A DNA stretch of 64,000 nucleotides from G965222505 sp965222505 (GTDB lineage Bacteria; Bacteroidota; Rhodothermia; Rhodothermales; DATKEJ01): assembly GCA_965222505.1 (NCBI GenBank), contig OZ244956.1:2418001-2482000 (forward strand), read 5' to 3'. Below, piece by piece: positions 26,694-34,858 of this stretch (position 1 is the first letter of the stretch; the number at the start of each line of letters is the position of its first letter). The notes below the pieces were generated by a model. That model had not been told where the DNA came from and ran no database searches. It saw only the letters and a program-made list of their open reading frames with translations. The position numbers and the translations under genes were made by a program.

Positions 26694-27323
26694 ATGAACC
26701 CCAAAACCATCGTATACATCGACGGCTTCAATCTCTTCTATGGGGCACTCAAGCGAACCCCGTATAAATGGCTGAATATAAAACGGTTGTGTGATCTTCT
26801 CTTGCCACAGAACGACGTTACTCAGATCAAATATTTTACAGCCCGTGTGATTCCCCGCCCTAATAAACCCGATCAGCACATAAACCAGAATATTTATCTT
26901 CGGGCTCTTGCTACACTTCCAAATGTCGAAACTATTTTCGGCCACTATCTCACTAACATAGTGCGAATGCGGGTGGCAAATCCTGCTCCTGGCCAGCCTA
27001 AGACTGTGGAGGTTATAAAGACGGAAGAGAAAGGGTCTGACGTGAACATTGCCTCCCACCTCCTAAACGATGCCCACAACACAAGATTCGATGTTGCTGT
27101 TATCATATCTAACGATTCAGACCTGCTAACACCAATAGAAATAGTACAAAAGGAGCTTGACTTACCCGTCGGTATCATTTGCCCATTCCCGCAATTTGCC
27201 CGAGTCCTGGCAAGAGGGGCCAGCTTTAAGAAGAAAATCCGTCGAGGTGTGCTTGCAGCAAGCCAATTCCCTCCTACCCTTCAGGATGCCAACGGTACGT
27301 TTAGAAAGCCCAAGTCCTGGTAG
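26694..27323 (+). CDS. NYN-domain (PIN-like) nuclease protein
   Basis: This 209-residue protein starts at 26694 with TIVYIDGFNLFYGAL, the first acidic strand of the NYN fold. Further acidic positions lie in EEKGSDVNIASHLLND and VAVIISNDSDLLTPIE, and the domain ends with VGIICPFPQ and a basic tail. NYN proteins are related to PIN and FLAP nucleases and generally act on RNA. The set of conserved Asp residues (DGFN, KGSDVN, SNDSD) appears complete. The gene is monocistronic. A strong terminator lies just upstream. Some NYN proteins belong to defence loci, but nothing here links this one to the CRISPR genes other than proximity. Confidence 0.85.
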   Translation: MNPKTIVYIDGFNLFYGALKRTPYKWLNIKRLCDLLLPQNDVTQIKYFTARVIPRPNKPDQHINQNIYLRALATLPNVETIFGHYLTNIVRMRVANPAPGQPKTVEVIKTEEKGSDVNIASHLLNDAHNTRFDVAVIISNDSDLLTPIEIVQKELDLPVGIICPFPQFARVLARGASFKKKIRRGVLAASQFPPTLQDANGTFRKPKSW

Positions 27324-27489
27324 CTTTTGGTCAACAGCCTGTTGGCCACTTTGATCTTACTGAAGCCGCCTGTTTCACATTTGGTCAAGTGGTACTTGAC
27401 CAGACTAGCGGAACTACCAACTTTGTCACACTCATTTACTTCTTTACTCAAATACTCTTTATTTTAACCATACTTGGTACTTGCAGCCC

Positions 27490-27745
27490 GGCCTGTTTCC
27501 AAAGCCGATGCACCCCGGTTCACCGCCCAGCCTTCACGGCGAAGAAGCGCCGTCATCATCCGGTATCCTGCCCTCGGATTGTCCTCAGCTAGGCGGTGCA
27601 TGTGCTTGACCAAGGGCCGCATTGGGTTTTCTGCTTTGGTAGCGCTGCGTAGATCGCGCTTGAGTTAAGGTCTTGCAAGCCCGTCGCGCCAAGCGCGTGC
27701 TGCACATGGCGCACGGCATCACGTCGGGCTTAGTACTTTCCCGTA
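27490..27745 (-). pseudogene. IS3-family OrfB 5' fragment
   Basis: Reading the minus strand after orfA gives stretches typical of an OrfB N-terminus (RAVRHVQHALGATGL in one frame, then RLAEDNPRAGYRMMTALLRR in another), so there is at least one frameshift. Sequence matching OrfB ends near 27490, before any DDE catalytic residue. It cannot encode an active transposase. Confidence 0.75.
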
Positions 27746-28008
27746 AGGGCCTCTTTGAGGATGTCAATATCAAGCTCTTTCTCAGCCAGCAGTTTTTTAA
27801 GCCGCGCATTCTGCTTTTCGAGTTCTTTGAGCCGCTTGGCCTGCTGGTGATCCATCTGGCCATACTGCTTTTTCCAGCGATAGACCGTCTGCTCGGCAAC
27901 GCCGATCTGCTTGGCAGCCTGGGCGATGGTGGCTCCTTGGGCCGTGAGGGCTTCAACTTTACGGAGCTTGGTGATGATCTGCTCGGGAGTGTGTGTTTTC
28001 TTTTTCAT
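27730..28008 (-). CDS. IS3-family OrfA
   Basis: This 92-residue protein is a typical IS3 OrfA: HTPEQIITKLRKVEAL, a helix-turn-helix with VAEQTVYRWKKQYGQM, then the leucine-zipper-like helix RLKELEKQNARLKKLLAEKE. In complete elements it is joined to OrfB by programmed frameshifting. Here OrfB is truncated, so the protein probably has no partner. Confidence 0.9.
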   Translation of the reverse strand: MKKKTHTPEQIITKLRKVEALTAQGATIAQAAKQIGVAEQTVYRWKKQYGQMDHQQAKRLKELEKQNARLKKLLAEKELDIDILKEALTGKY

Positions 28009-28066
28009 TGTGCTGCTGGTTGTGATGCAGCACTAACATTCAATGTGGATCAAAGTTCAGGGGGCA

Positions 28067-30218
28067 TTCCACATGCCCGCTAGGGCAGGCTCCCCTCACA
28101 CGAGTGCCCGCAAACGCGAAGTTGAGCAAGTTTCTGTTGACGTGTCCATGCCCGCTAGGGCAGGCTCCCCTCACACGGGTAGTAGACAAACCACGCAGAA
28201 AAATGAGAAAAAAGTGTCCATGCCCGCTAGGGCAGGCTCCCCTCACACACTTAAACTGGAAATCCCATGAATCTTATACCAAAGTGTCCATGCCCGCTAG
28301 GGCAGGCTCCCCTCACACTTTGACATGGAGGAATGTCATGAAACGCAACCGAATTTGTGTCCATGCCCGCTAGGGCAGGCTCCCCTCACACGTTTCTCAA
28401 ACCTAAACCAAAAGGCATGAAAACAAAAGTGTCCATGCCCGCTAGGGCAGGCTCCCCTCACACAATTTGTTCATTCCAAACCCTATCATGGAGAAATGTG
28501 TCCATGCCCGCTAGGGCAGGCTCCCCTCACACTAACCCACGAGGTAATAACAAATGGAAAAGAAAGGTGTCCATGCCCGCTAGGGCAGGCTCCCCTCACA
28601 CAAGAAAATGTTGAAGCTCAAAGCAGAAACCCAGGTGTCCATGCCCGCTAGGGCAGGCTCCCCTCACACCCTTTAATGCGGCTATTCTCAACCTCGAGCA
28701 ATTACTGTGTCCATGCCCGCTAGGGCAGGCTCCCCTCACACTATATCACCCCAAACCTTATTGGTGAAATGACAACAGGTGTCCATGCCCGCTAGGGCAG
28801 GCTCCCCTCACACGCTGCTGAGAGAAGGTAACACCTGGTATTGGCCTGGTGTCCATGCCCGCTAGGGCAGGCTCCCCTCACACAAAGCTATTTCCTTTCT
28901 ATTGGTAATAATGTTTCGTGTCCATGCCCGCTAGGGCAGGCTCCCCTCACACCATGCAAGCATTCTTAATGATGACGAGTATCGTGTGTCCATGCCCGCT
29001 AGGGCAGGCTCCCCTCACACATGTTAGCAGCCTACACGGTAGGAAATAACGTCGCATGTGTCCATGCCCGCTAGGGCAGGCTCCCCTCACACCTAACAAA
29101 CGGTAATTACCTTGAAAAGATCATTGTGTCCATGCCCGCTAGGGCAGGCTCCCCTCACACCAAACAATTAACCCTTAATCAACATAATTGAGAGGTAAGT
29201 GTCCATGCCCGCTAGGGCAGGCTCCCCTCACACCTGAGAGGTTCTCATGAATAACTTCATTAACCTGATGTGTCCATGCCCGCTAGGGCAGGCTCCCCTC
29301 ACACTTTTTACTCAATCACCTAACTAAACCTTAAGGCTAGTGTCCATGCCCGCTAGGGCAGGCTCCCCTCACACCAGAAGATGAAATAGGGATTCAATTC
29401 CTGAAAGCGAGTGTCCATGCCCGCTAGGGCAGGCTCCCCTCACACTTGATAAAAACTTATTAAATCTCTTCGAAGCTCATAGTGTCCATGCCCGCTAGGG
29501 CAGGCTCCCCTCACACAAGCAGTGAAGCCAATAACCATTTTGGTGCCAATGTGTCCATGCCCGCTAGGGCAGGCTCCCCTCACACAAGTCCAACTTGTGT
29601 AAATCAAAACTATCCAGTTGCGTGTCCATGCCCGCTAGGGCAGGCTCCCCTCACACAAAATCTGCTAATTGTTTTTGCCTCCCTGCTCATGTTGTGTCCA
29701 TGCCCGCTAGGGCAGGCTCCCCTCACACAGTACAACATCCCGACCCAGAAATTCATCTTTTGTGTCCATGCCCGCTAGGGCAGGCTCCCCTCACACATAT
29801 TCACACACAACAAGAACAGCTCATGGCCAAAGTGTCCATGCCCGCTAGGGCAGGCTCCCCTCACACTTAAACCTAAGAGGTAACCGCCTTGAAAAAAGCA
29901 TTGTGTCCATGCCCGCTAGGGCAGGCTCCCCTCACACGCAATGCGTATTATACCAAACTGGTTGAGAAGAGTGTCCATGCCCGCTAGGGCAGGCTCCCCT
30001 CACACTGGGGCAAAATGTCCCAAAGCCCACAACCTTTTTGTGTCCATGCCCGCTAGGGCAGGCTCCCCTCACACTTACAATCAACCGGAGACAAAGATGA
30101 AATATCTTTCGTGTCCATGCCCGCTAGGGCAGGCTCCCCTCACACATAAGAATATGGAAGACGTAACATTACCCCTTCAAATCGTGTCCATGCCCGCTAG
30201 GGCAGGCTCCCCTCACAC
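28067..30218 (-). CRISPR. CRISPR array 2: 30 full repeats plus one degenerate, 30 spacers
   Basis: The 35-bp repeat is the same as in array 1 except for C instead of T in the CAGG[C/T]TCC position, in every copy. Repeats start at 28142, 28214, 28284, 28357, 28429, 28498, 28567, 28635, 28707, 28779, 28849, 28918, 28986, 29058, 29126, 29199, 29270, 29340, 29411, 29482, 29551, 29622, 29694, 29762, 29832, 29903, 29971, 30040, 30111 and 30184. The copy at 28067 has a degenerate first part, marking the old end. Spacers are 33-40 bp, AT-rich compared with the genome, and all different. The leader at the right end sets transcription leftwards. Cas2 and RT-Cas1 lie just beyond the leader on the same strand. 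Confidence 0.99.
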
Positions 30219-30496
30219 AGCCGTCTCTGGAGGCGTTGGGGCACAAGGACTTAGCCCCCCCATTCCGCGACACAGACCGGCTTCCATGGGAACAGCCCCA
30301 AAATACGCCATAGGGGCCGAAAAAGGCAATCTCGGAGATACTGTTTTTTATGTACTTACAACAACTCCGCGACACAGTGCGACTCAATCGAGATACAAGC
30401 AATATATAAACATAGACTTATGTGAAATGCATCTTTTTTTGCTACTGTGTCGCGGAAGGCTTCAACCTGTGATAACATTTTTTCACAAAAAGGCCG
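30219..30496 (-). promoter_or_regulatory. CRISPR leader of array 2 (278 bp)
   Basis: This segment appears identical to 16017-16294 beside array 1. It carries the same 13-bp inverted pair (30263-30275 and 30445-30457), the third copy (30366-30377) and the TGTGA-N10-TCACA dyad (30468-30487). Because adaptation genes are next to this copy, it is probably the original. Beyond GGCCG the two flanks differ completely. Confidence 0.8.
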
Positions 30497-30518
30497 AGTG
30501 GTTGTTGCAAAATAAACT

Positions 30519-30551
30519 AAAAAGGGAAAAGCCGGAGGGCGTTATACCGGC
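30519..30551 (-). terminator. Terminator after cas2
   Basis: On the minus strand GCCGG (30551-30547) pairs with CCGGC (30535-30531) and is followed by TTTTCCCTTTTT. It lies about 37 bp past the cas2 stop and just before the leader, so it would separate the RT-cas1-cas2 message from the array transcript. Confidence 0.5.
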
Positions 30552-30587
30552 ACTGAGCCGTGTACAACCCGCAAGGATATGTGCAGC

Positions 30588-30869
30588 CTAGACGAGAAAG
30601 AAAGAGGTATCGGCCAACAGGCAACCTGCGCCGTAGACGTTGACCTGTTTTTCAGATTGCTGATGAATCGGGTACATACGAATGGTGCCCGTACGGACAT
30701 CGGGGCAACAGGCTTCGGCTTCTCGGCAGAGGTGGTCCAACTGGGCCTTCGTCAACCGGCATTCATAGACGCCGGGGCGCACCCGGTCCCCGAGGGCCGC
30801 CAGGACCCGGTCGAAGCGCATTCGCCCCTCCCGGGTGTTGAGTTGAAAAACCACAAGCACCAACATCAT
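30588..30869 (-). CDS. cas2: Cas2 integration subunit
   Basis: This 93-residue protein has the Cas2 ferredoxin-like pattern: MMLVLVVFQLNTREG in place of the usual first strand ending YD, then RMRFDRVLAALGDRVRPGVYECRL-like text (helix plus the strand VYECRL). The usual acidic residue after the first strand is replaced by Gln (FQL), which does not matter for integration, since Cas2 mainly bridges two Cas1 dimers. The start at 30869 overlaps the RT-cas1 stop as ATGA, so the two are translationally coupled. A longer frame upstream lies inside RT-cas1 and is rejected. Confidence 0.88.
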   Translation of the reverse strand: MMLVLVVFQLNTREGRMRFDRVLAALGDRVRPGVYECRLTKAQLDHLCREAEACCPDVRTGTIRMYPIHQQSEKQVNVYGAGCLLADTSFFLV

Positions 30870-33115
30870 TTCGGGAGAAAGGGGGTATAGTCTGCACCGT
30901 CCATAACCGTACGGGCCAGCAGTTGGGCCTGCACTTCGATGCACTGCCGGTACGTGACTTCCCGGCTGAGGGTGGGGTGGGTGATCTGCTGATTCATCAG
31001 GTGCTCAAACGCTTCCAGGTAGGTCTTCAGTGCCGGCTGTTTCAGGTAGCATCCGGTCATCTCCTCCCCGGCAGGGGCCTTGTAAAAATCCCTGGGTTGC
31101 AGCGTGCGCCGGTTGATCACACGTACCACAAGCCGGTCGATCAAAAACCGAAACGCCTCCATCAGATCACTGGCCAGGGCGGCATGGCCCCGCCGTTCGG
31201 CATGTAACATCCCCACGTATGGATCAAGCCGCTGCAACTTGAGCGCTGCATAAGCCTGATTGAACAGGAGCGTGTACCCCAAACTGAGCAAGGCATTGAC
31301 GGGGTCCTGCGGGGGCCGTCGGTTTCGGCCCGAAAAGAACCAGCCGTCCTCTTCCAAAAACCCTTCAAACGCTTCAAAGTAGGCCGCCGAGGCGGCCCCC
31401 TCCAATCCCCGCAATGATTCCAACGTTTTCATCCCCTCAATCTTCCTGATGAACCGCCCCAATTCGCGCTGGGCCTGTACCCCGGCCTCTGTGGGACGAC
31501 GGCGCTGCCGACGGGCCACGAACCGCCGTGTATTGACCAACTTGGCTCGTACAAAGGCCCGGGCCAGACGCAGCCGGTCGGCAGACTCCATACCGTACTG
31601 GGCCCGAACGCGCTCGGTATCCACATGACTCCGGCCGCATAAGGCACCGTAGTATGTGCCCCTACGCGACAGGTAGAACACCGAAATGTTTTCTTTCAGA
31701 CAAAACCGAACCGCCCCCGGCGTGAGATGTACCGTACCCAGCACGACGATTTGCTGAACCCGATGTGCCGCTACGTCCAGCAAGACCGGGCCGTCCTGCG
31801 CAGCCGTCACACGGAGCCGCTTTTGCTTAACGGACAGCCGTGCGCCTTGCTCCTGAATGTAGAGCGTACGCAGGAATTGGGGGTTTTTAAGCCGAACCTC
31901 AGGATGGGCCGTTCGAACCGGACATTCGACCTTTTCAAAACGCCGCTTGTAGGCCTGTAGCGTGAGGGTCTGGGCTTCCAGCGCTTCGAGTAACGCTGCA
32001 GCCAGTTTGGTGTCGTCCCTCCCAGACGGCACAACCAACTCCGGAGATGATGCTTCCCGAGCCGGTACCGGATCTACGATTTCAATCCCTAGATCGAAGG
32101 GGCACCCATCGCCTTCAAATGCCGGGGGGTCGGTAGGCAGCACCGCTTCTTCCAGATCCGATTCCGGATTACACGGTGAGAAGTCTTCTTGTTTGTCCAG
32201 AAAGGTCGTATAGACCGGTGTGGTAGGGAGGATTTTGGTCTTGTCCTTGCTTTTGAGGCTGAAGGACCGCACGAAGAGGGTGCCCAGGAATTTGAACCCC
32301 CGCTCGAACGTAGTGATTTGAGTTTTCTCCTCGTGCAGTTCCAGTCCCAGACTCCGCAGGATGCGGTTGCTCAGCCGGAGGGCATTGACGGCCTCGGCTT
32401 CCGAGTCCGCCAGGATCACGAAATCATCCGAGAAGCGGACCAGTTCATAGCCTGCATCCAGCACCTCGCGGTCGAGCCGATCCAGTACCAGATTGGCCAG
32501 CATGGGGGCAATGATGGTACCTTGCGGCAGGCCTTTGGTCCGAGGTTCGCATGCACCCCGGACCTGCATGGGTGCGGCCAGCCATTGCTGCACCAGGGCC
32601 AGCAGTTCCGGCTCCGGAGCCAGCCGGTGTAAGGCTTCCAGGGCAACCTCATGTGGTACCGAATCAAAGAAGGTGCGGATGTCCGCATCGACCACCCAGT
32701 TGAGCTCCTGACCCTGAAGGGTGCGGACGCGCTCCACTGCCGTTCGGTACGATCTGCCGGGCCGGTAGGCATAGCTGCAAGGCGCCATGACGGCTTCGAC
32801 GCTCGGCCCCAAAACCACCAGGGCCGAGGACTGCGCCACCCGGTCTCGTGTGGTGGCGATGCCCAGGCGGCGTTTGCCACCCGTGGGTTTGTCAATGTCA
32901 ACGGCCAGCAGCGGCGCGGCCTGGTATGTGCCGCGTACGAGGCTCTGTTCCAGTGAAGCCAGTTCCCGGCGCAGGTTGAGCGAGAAGTCCTGCATACTTT
33001 GCCCATCCACACCGGGCCGGACCCGGCGGCCAGCCAGGCGCATCCAACCGCGCATGAGGTTGTCAGAGAGGGCCACTTGCCGAAATCGGGTCATCAGGGG
33101 AGCGGAATTCATCAT
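30866..33115 (-). CDS. cas1: Reverse transcriptase-Cas1 fusion
   Basis: This 749-residue protein joins two enzymes. Residues 1 to about 290 are a group II intron-like reverse transcriptase: RRLGIATTRDRVAQ, WVVDADIRTFFDSVPH with the first catalytic Asp, GLPQGTIIAPMLANLVLDRL, and FSDD at 228-231 in place of the usual YADD, followed by FKFLGTLF. After an acidic linker, Cas1 runs from about 420: LYIQEQGARLSVKQKRLRVT, the metal-binding Glu in GLEGAASAAYFEAF (about 572), His in GMLHAERRGH (about 638) and Asp in LASDLMEAF (about 650). All catalytic residues appear present. No Cas6 domain is fused at the N-terminus. Known RT-Cas1 enzymes of type III systems capture spacers from RNA, so this one is expected to do the same. 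It is followed by cas2 and array 2. Confidence 0.95.
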   Translation of the reverse strand: MMNSAPLMTRFRQVALSDNLMRGWMRLAGRRVRPGVDGQSMQDFSLNLRRELASLEQSLVRGTYQAAPLLAVDIDKPTGGKRRLGIATTRDRVAQSSALVVLGPSVEAVMAPCSYAYRPGRSYRTAVERVRTLQGQELNWVVDADIRTFFDSVPHEVALEALHRLAPEPELLALVQQWLAAPMQVRGACEPRTKGLPQGTIIAPMLANLVLDRLDREVLDAGYELVRFSDDFVILADSEAEAVNALRLSNRILRSLGLELHEEKTQITTFERGFKFLGTLFVRSFSLKSKDKTKILPTTPVYTTFLDKQEDFSPCNPESDLEEAVLPTDPPAFEGDGCPFDLGIEIVDPVPAREASSPELVVPSGRDDTKLAAALLEALEAQTLTLQAYKRRFEKVECPVRTAHPEVRLKNPQFLRTLYIQEQGARLSVKQKRLRVTAAQDGPVLLDVAAHRVQQIVVLGTVHLTPGAVRFCLKENISVFYLSRRGTYYGALCGRSHVDTERVRAQYGMESADRLRLARAFVRAKLVNTRRFVARRQRRRPTEAGVQAQRELGRFIRKIEGMKTLESLRGLEGAASAAYFEAFEGFLEEDGWFFSGRNRRPPQDPVNALLSLGYTLLFNQAYAALKLQRLDPYVGMLHAERRGHAALASDLMEAFRFLIDRLVVRVINRRTLQPRDFYKAPAGEEMTGCYLKQPALKTYLEAFEHLMNQQITHPTLSREVTYRQCIEVQAQLLARTVMDGADYTPFLPK

Positions 33116-33174
33116 TTGCCGGGTTTTGTGTTTGGCTCCAGTTTACGCAAACGCACCGCCCTCGCCGAACCCGG

Positions 33175-33184
33175 TGGAATTCCA
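33175..33184. promoter_or_regulatory. Palindromic operator candidate, copy 1
   Basis: TGGAATTCCA lies in the divergent promoter region between RT-cas1 and csx2, about 60 bp before the RT-cas1 start and 97 bp before csx2. The same palindrome recurs at 34602 and 37578 and a one-base variant at 34783. Confidence 0.5.
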
Positions 33185-33280
33185 TTTAGCCCCACAAGAT
33201 TTCGTGGTACATATTATGAATCCATATCTGCTGTTTTTATACTCTTTTTGCCGTCTATACTGTATCTATACCCGCTCCCC

Positions 33281-34489
33281 ATGGCCCGCAAGATTCTACT
33301 TTCCTTTCTTGGTACAGGTGATTACGCCTACACCACCTATCGTTTCGACCGCACCAACCTGGAATACGACGACATAGAGACCCGTTTTGTGGCCCATGCG
33401 CTCTCCAAAGCCATTGAACCGGATGAGATCTTTATGGTGACCACCAAAGAAGCAGAGGAGTGCCATGGTGAGGACCTGATGGAAATATGCGCCTACCAAC
33501 CCCTCATCATCAATCCTGACGACAACGACTGGTACTGGGATTTGTTAAGGCGGTTGAAAACATGGGTTCAGCCGGGCGACCAGCTTTTCATTGATGTCAC
33601 CCACAGTTTTCGATCGGTCCCGATGATTGGCCTAGCCATCGCGCTCTATCTGCGAACGATCTTCCGCCTTCAGGACAAGCCGTCTGCGCTGGAAATCAAA
33701 GGAATCTATTATGCGTCGTACCGCCCCGGTGTCCGGCAGGACGAGACAAACATTGAGCACCTCACCCCGCTGTTGGACTTGTTCGACTGGATGCAAGCGG
33801 TTGAGGCTTTCAGCACCTACGGCGACCCCGCACCCATGGGAAACCTTGTCAATCATGACGGCTCCCCTTTAAGACAGGATGGTAACGCCAGAAAATTGAA
33901 GCGAGAAATGGAGAAGTTCGACTTAAGCATGCGCTTTCTGATGCCCCGTGATGCCGGAAATGCGGCTACCCAATCTGTTTCGGCACTTACGCAGCTCAAA
34001 CGGAGGCTACCGGTACCGATTTCCGTTTTGTTTGACACCCTGGTCGAACGCCTTGAACCCATGAAAATTCGCATAAAGGCCACCAGAGAGGAACAACTAG
34101 GCGGACAAATTGCGCAGATTACCTTCCTTATCGAAACCAGGCAATGGGGTCACGCCTGGCTGATGGCCCGCGAGGCACTGGTGACCCACTTCTTGATCAC
34201 GCTTGACAAAGAACCCTATAGTTTTAAAGAACGAGAACTCTCCGCTAGCGCAATGTGGCATGTAAGCGCTCCCCTCAAGAAACACTGGATTGAAACCAAT
34301 AAGTACCGTAATCCCGTTGCGCATGCGAAAATGACTTCAAGACCGCGGGAAAACCTGATCGGGCTAAGGGAAGCATCAAAGAAGAAGCTCAACCGGATCG
34401 TTAACTTCCTCCATCAGGGTATCGGCAATTATGATGAGTATTTGCGCGCCTATGACCGAAAAAAAAGCAAAAAAAACAAGAAAGGGTGA
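33281..34489 (+). CDS. CARF-HEPN RNase, Csx1/Csx2 (TM1812) family
   Basis: This 402-residue protein starts at 33281 with ARKILLSFLGTGDYAYTTYR, the hallmark of the TM1812/Csx2 group. The N-terminal CARF domain also shows DQLFIDVTHSFRSVPM and EIKGIYYASYRP, which form the ligand pocket. The C-terminal helical domain ends with a HEPN motif RNPVAH (Arg 343 to His 348, R-x4-H) and a Lys-rich tail. Family members are RNases turned on by cyclic oligoadenylate, which the GGDD-containing Cas10 should make during infection. The gene is divergent from RT-cas1 and has a palindromic operator candidate in its promoter. An open frame runs further upstream but starts inside RT-cas1 and lacks domain content. 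Confidence 0.9.
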   Translation: MARKILLSFLGTGDYAYTTYRFDRTNLEYDDIETRFVAHALSKAIEPDEIFMVTTKEAEECHGEDLMEICAYQPLIINPDDNDWYWDLLRRLKTWVQPGDQLFIDVTHSFRSVPMIGLAIALYLRTIFRLQDKPSALEIKGIYYASYRPGVRQDETNIEHLTPLLDLFDWMQAVEAFSTYGDPAPMGNLVNHDGSPLRQDGNARKLKREMEKFDLSMRFLMPRDAGNAATQSVSALTQLKRRLPVPISVLFDTLVERLEPMKIRIKATREEQLGGQIAQITFLIETRQWGHAWLMAREALVTHFLITLDKEPYSFKERELSASAMWHVSAPLKKHWIETNKYRNPVAHAKMTSRPRENLIGLREASKKKLNRIVNFLHQGIGNYDEYLRAYDRKKSKKNKKG

Positions 34490-34499
34490 ACCAACCCGG

Positions 34500-34526
34500 A
34501 CCCGGGTCGAGTGACCGCGCCCGGGT
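34500..34526 (+). terminator. GC-rich hairpin after csx2
   Basis: ACCCGGG (34500-34506) pairs with CCCGGGT (34520-34526) across a 13-base loop. There is only a short T stretch after it, so it is a possible but not classical terminator. Confidence 0.4.
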
Positions 34527-34600
34527 TTCCTGATATATTACGACCATACCCCCTCCAATACCCTACGGCTCTATAGCATATCCCTCTACGTCTCGGCCGA

Positions 34601-34612
34601 GTGGAATTCCAC
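34601..34612. promoter_or_regulatory. Palindromic operator candidate, copy 2
   Basis: GTGGAATTCCAC, a perfect 12-bp palindrome, lies about 250 bp before the lipoprotein gene. Confidence 0.5.
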
Positions 34613-34781
34613 AGGATTAAGACGGTCCTCCCATCTCATCGTATCCTCTCGCCACACACTAAACACGCACCAAACCAGTAGAGGTAATTATGGGCGATTA
34701 ACCCCTGCCCCAACCGGGGACCGGCTCAAATACTGGGCCGGTCCCTCTGATTTTTTCGCTACCTCATTCACGATCCTTGCA

Positions 34782-34793
34782 GTGGATTTCCAC
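34782..34793. promoter_or_regulatory. Palindromic operator candidate, variant copy
   Basis: GTGGATTTCCAC differs from copy 2 by one central base. It lies 66 bp before the lipoprotein start, a normal operator distance. Confidence 0.4.
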
Positions 34794-34858
34794 TCAGGTA
34801 CCATCAGGCCCTCAACCTTAAGTATATACTGGCAATCAGACACCAAATCCCAAAGGCC

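Larger units (their letters stand above)
27490..28008 (-). mobile_element. Truncated IS3-family element
   Basis: An intact orfA is followed by the beginning of orfB, which stops matching near 27490, so the element lacks most of its transposase and its distal end. It directly borders the degenerate end of CRISPR array 2 (28067), about 60 bp away. It is not mobile by itself. Confidence 0.8.
34527..34858. other. Non-coding region upstream of the vWA-AAA+ operon
   Basis: No gene is seen in this 332-bp stretch. It contains a palindromic operator candidate at 34601-34612 and a one-mismatch variant at 34782-34793. TATA-rich stretches near 34531-34540 and 34820 could hold promoters. A second small hairpin (ACCGGCTCAAATACTGGGCCGGT-like, about 34720-34742) lies between the two palindromes. 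Confidence 0.5.

Noticed and set aside
27324..27489. tRNA or structured RNA in the AT-rich stretch after the NYN gene
   Set aside because: Only a short GGTCAAGTGG/TGACC-like dyad is seen; no cloverleaf or T-loop could be built.
30169..30402. Frame shared between the two leaders (also at 15961-16200)
   Set aside because: Identical because the leader is duplicated; it runs into the repeat and has no recognisable domain or ribosome-binding site.
30866..33115. Group II intron carrying its own reverse transcriptase
   Set aside because: The RT is fused in frame to a complete Cas1 and there is no maturase domain or intron RNA structure around it.
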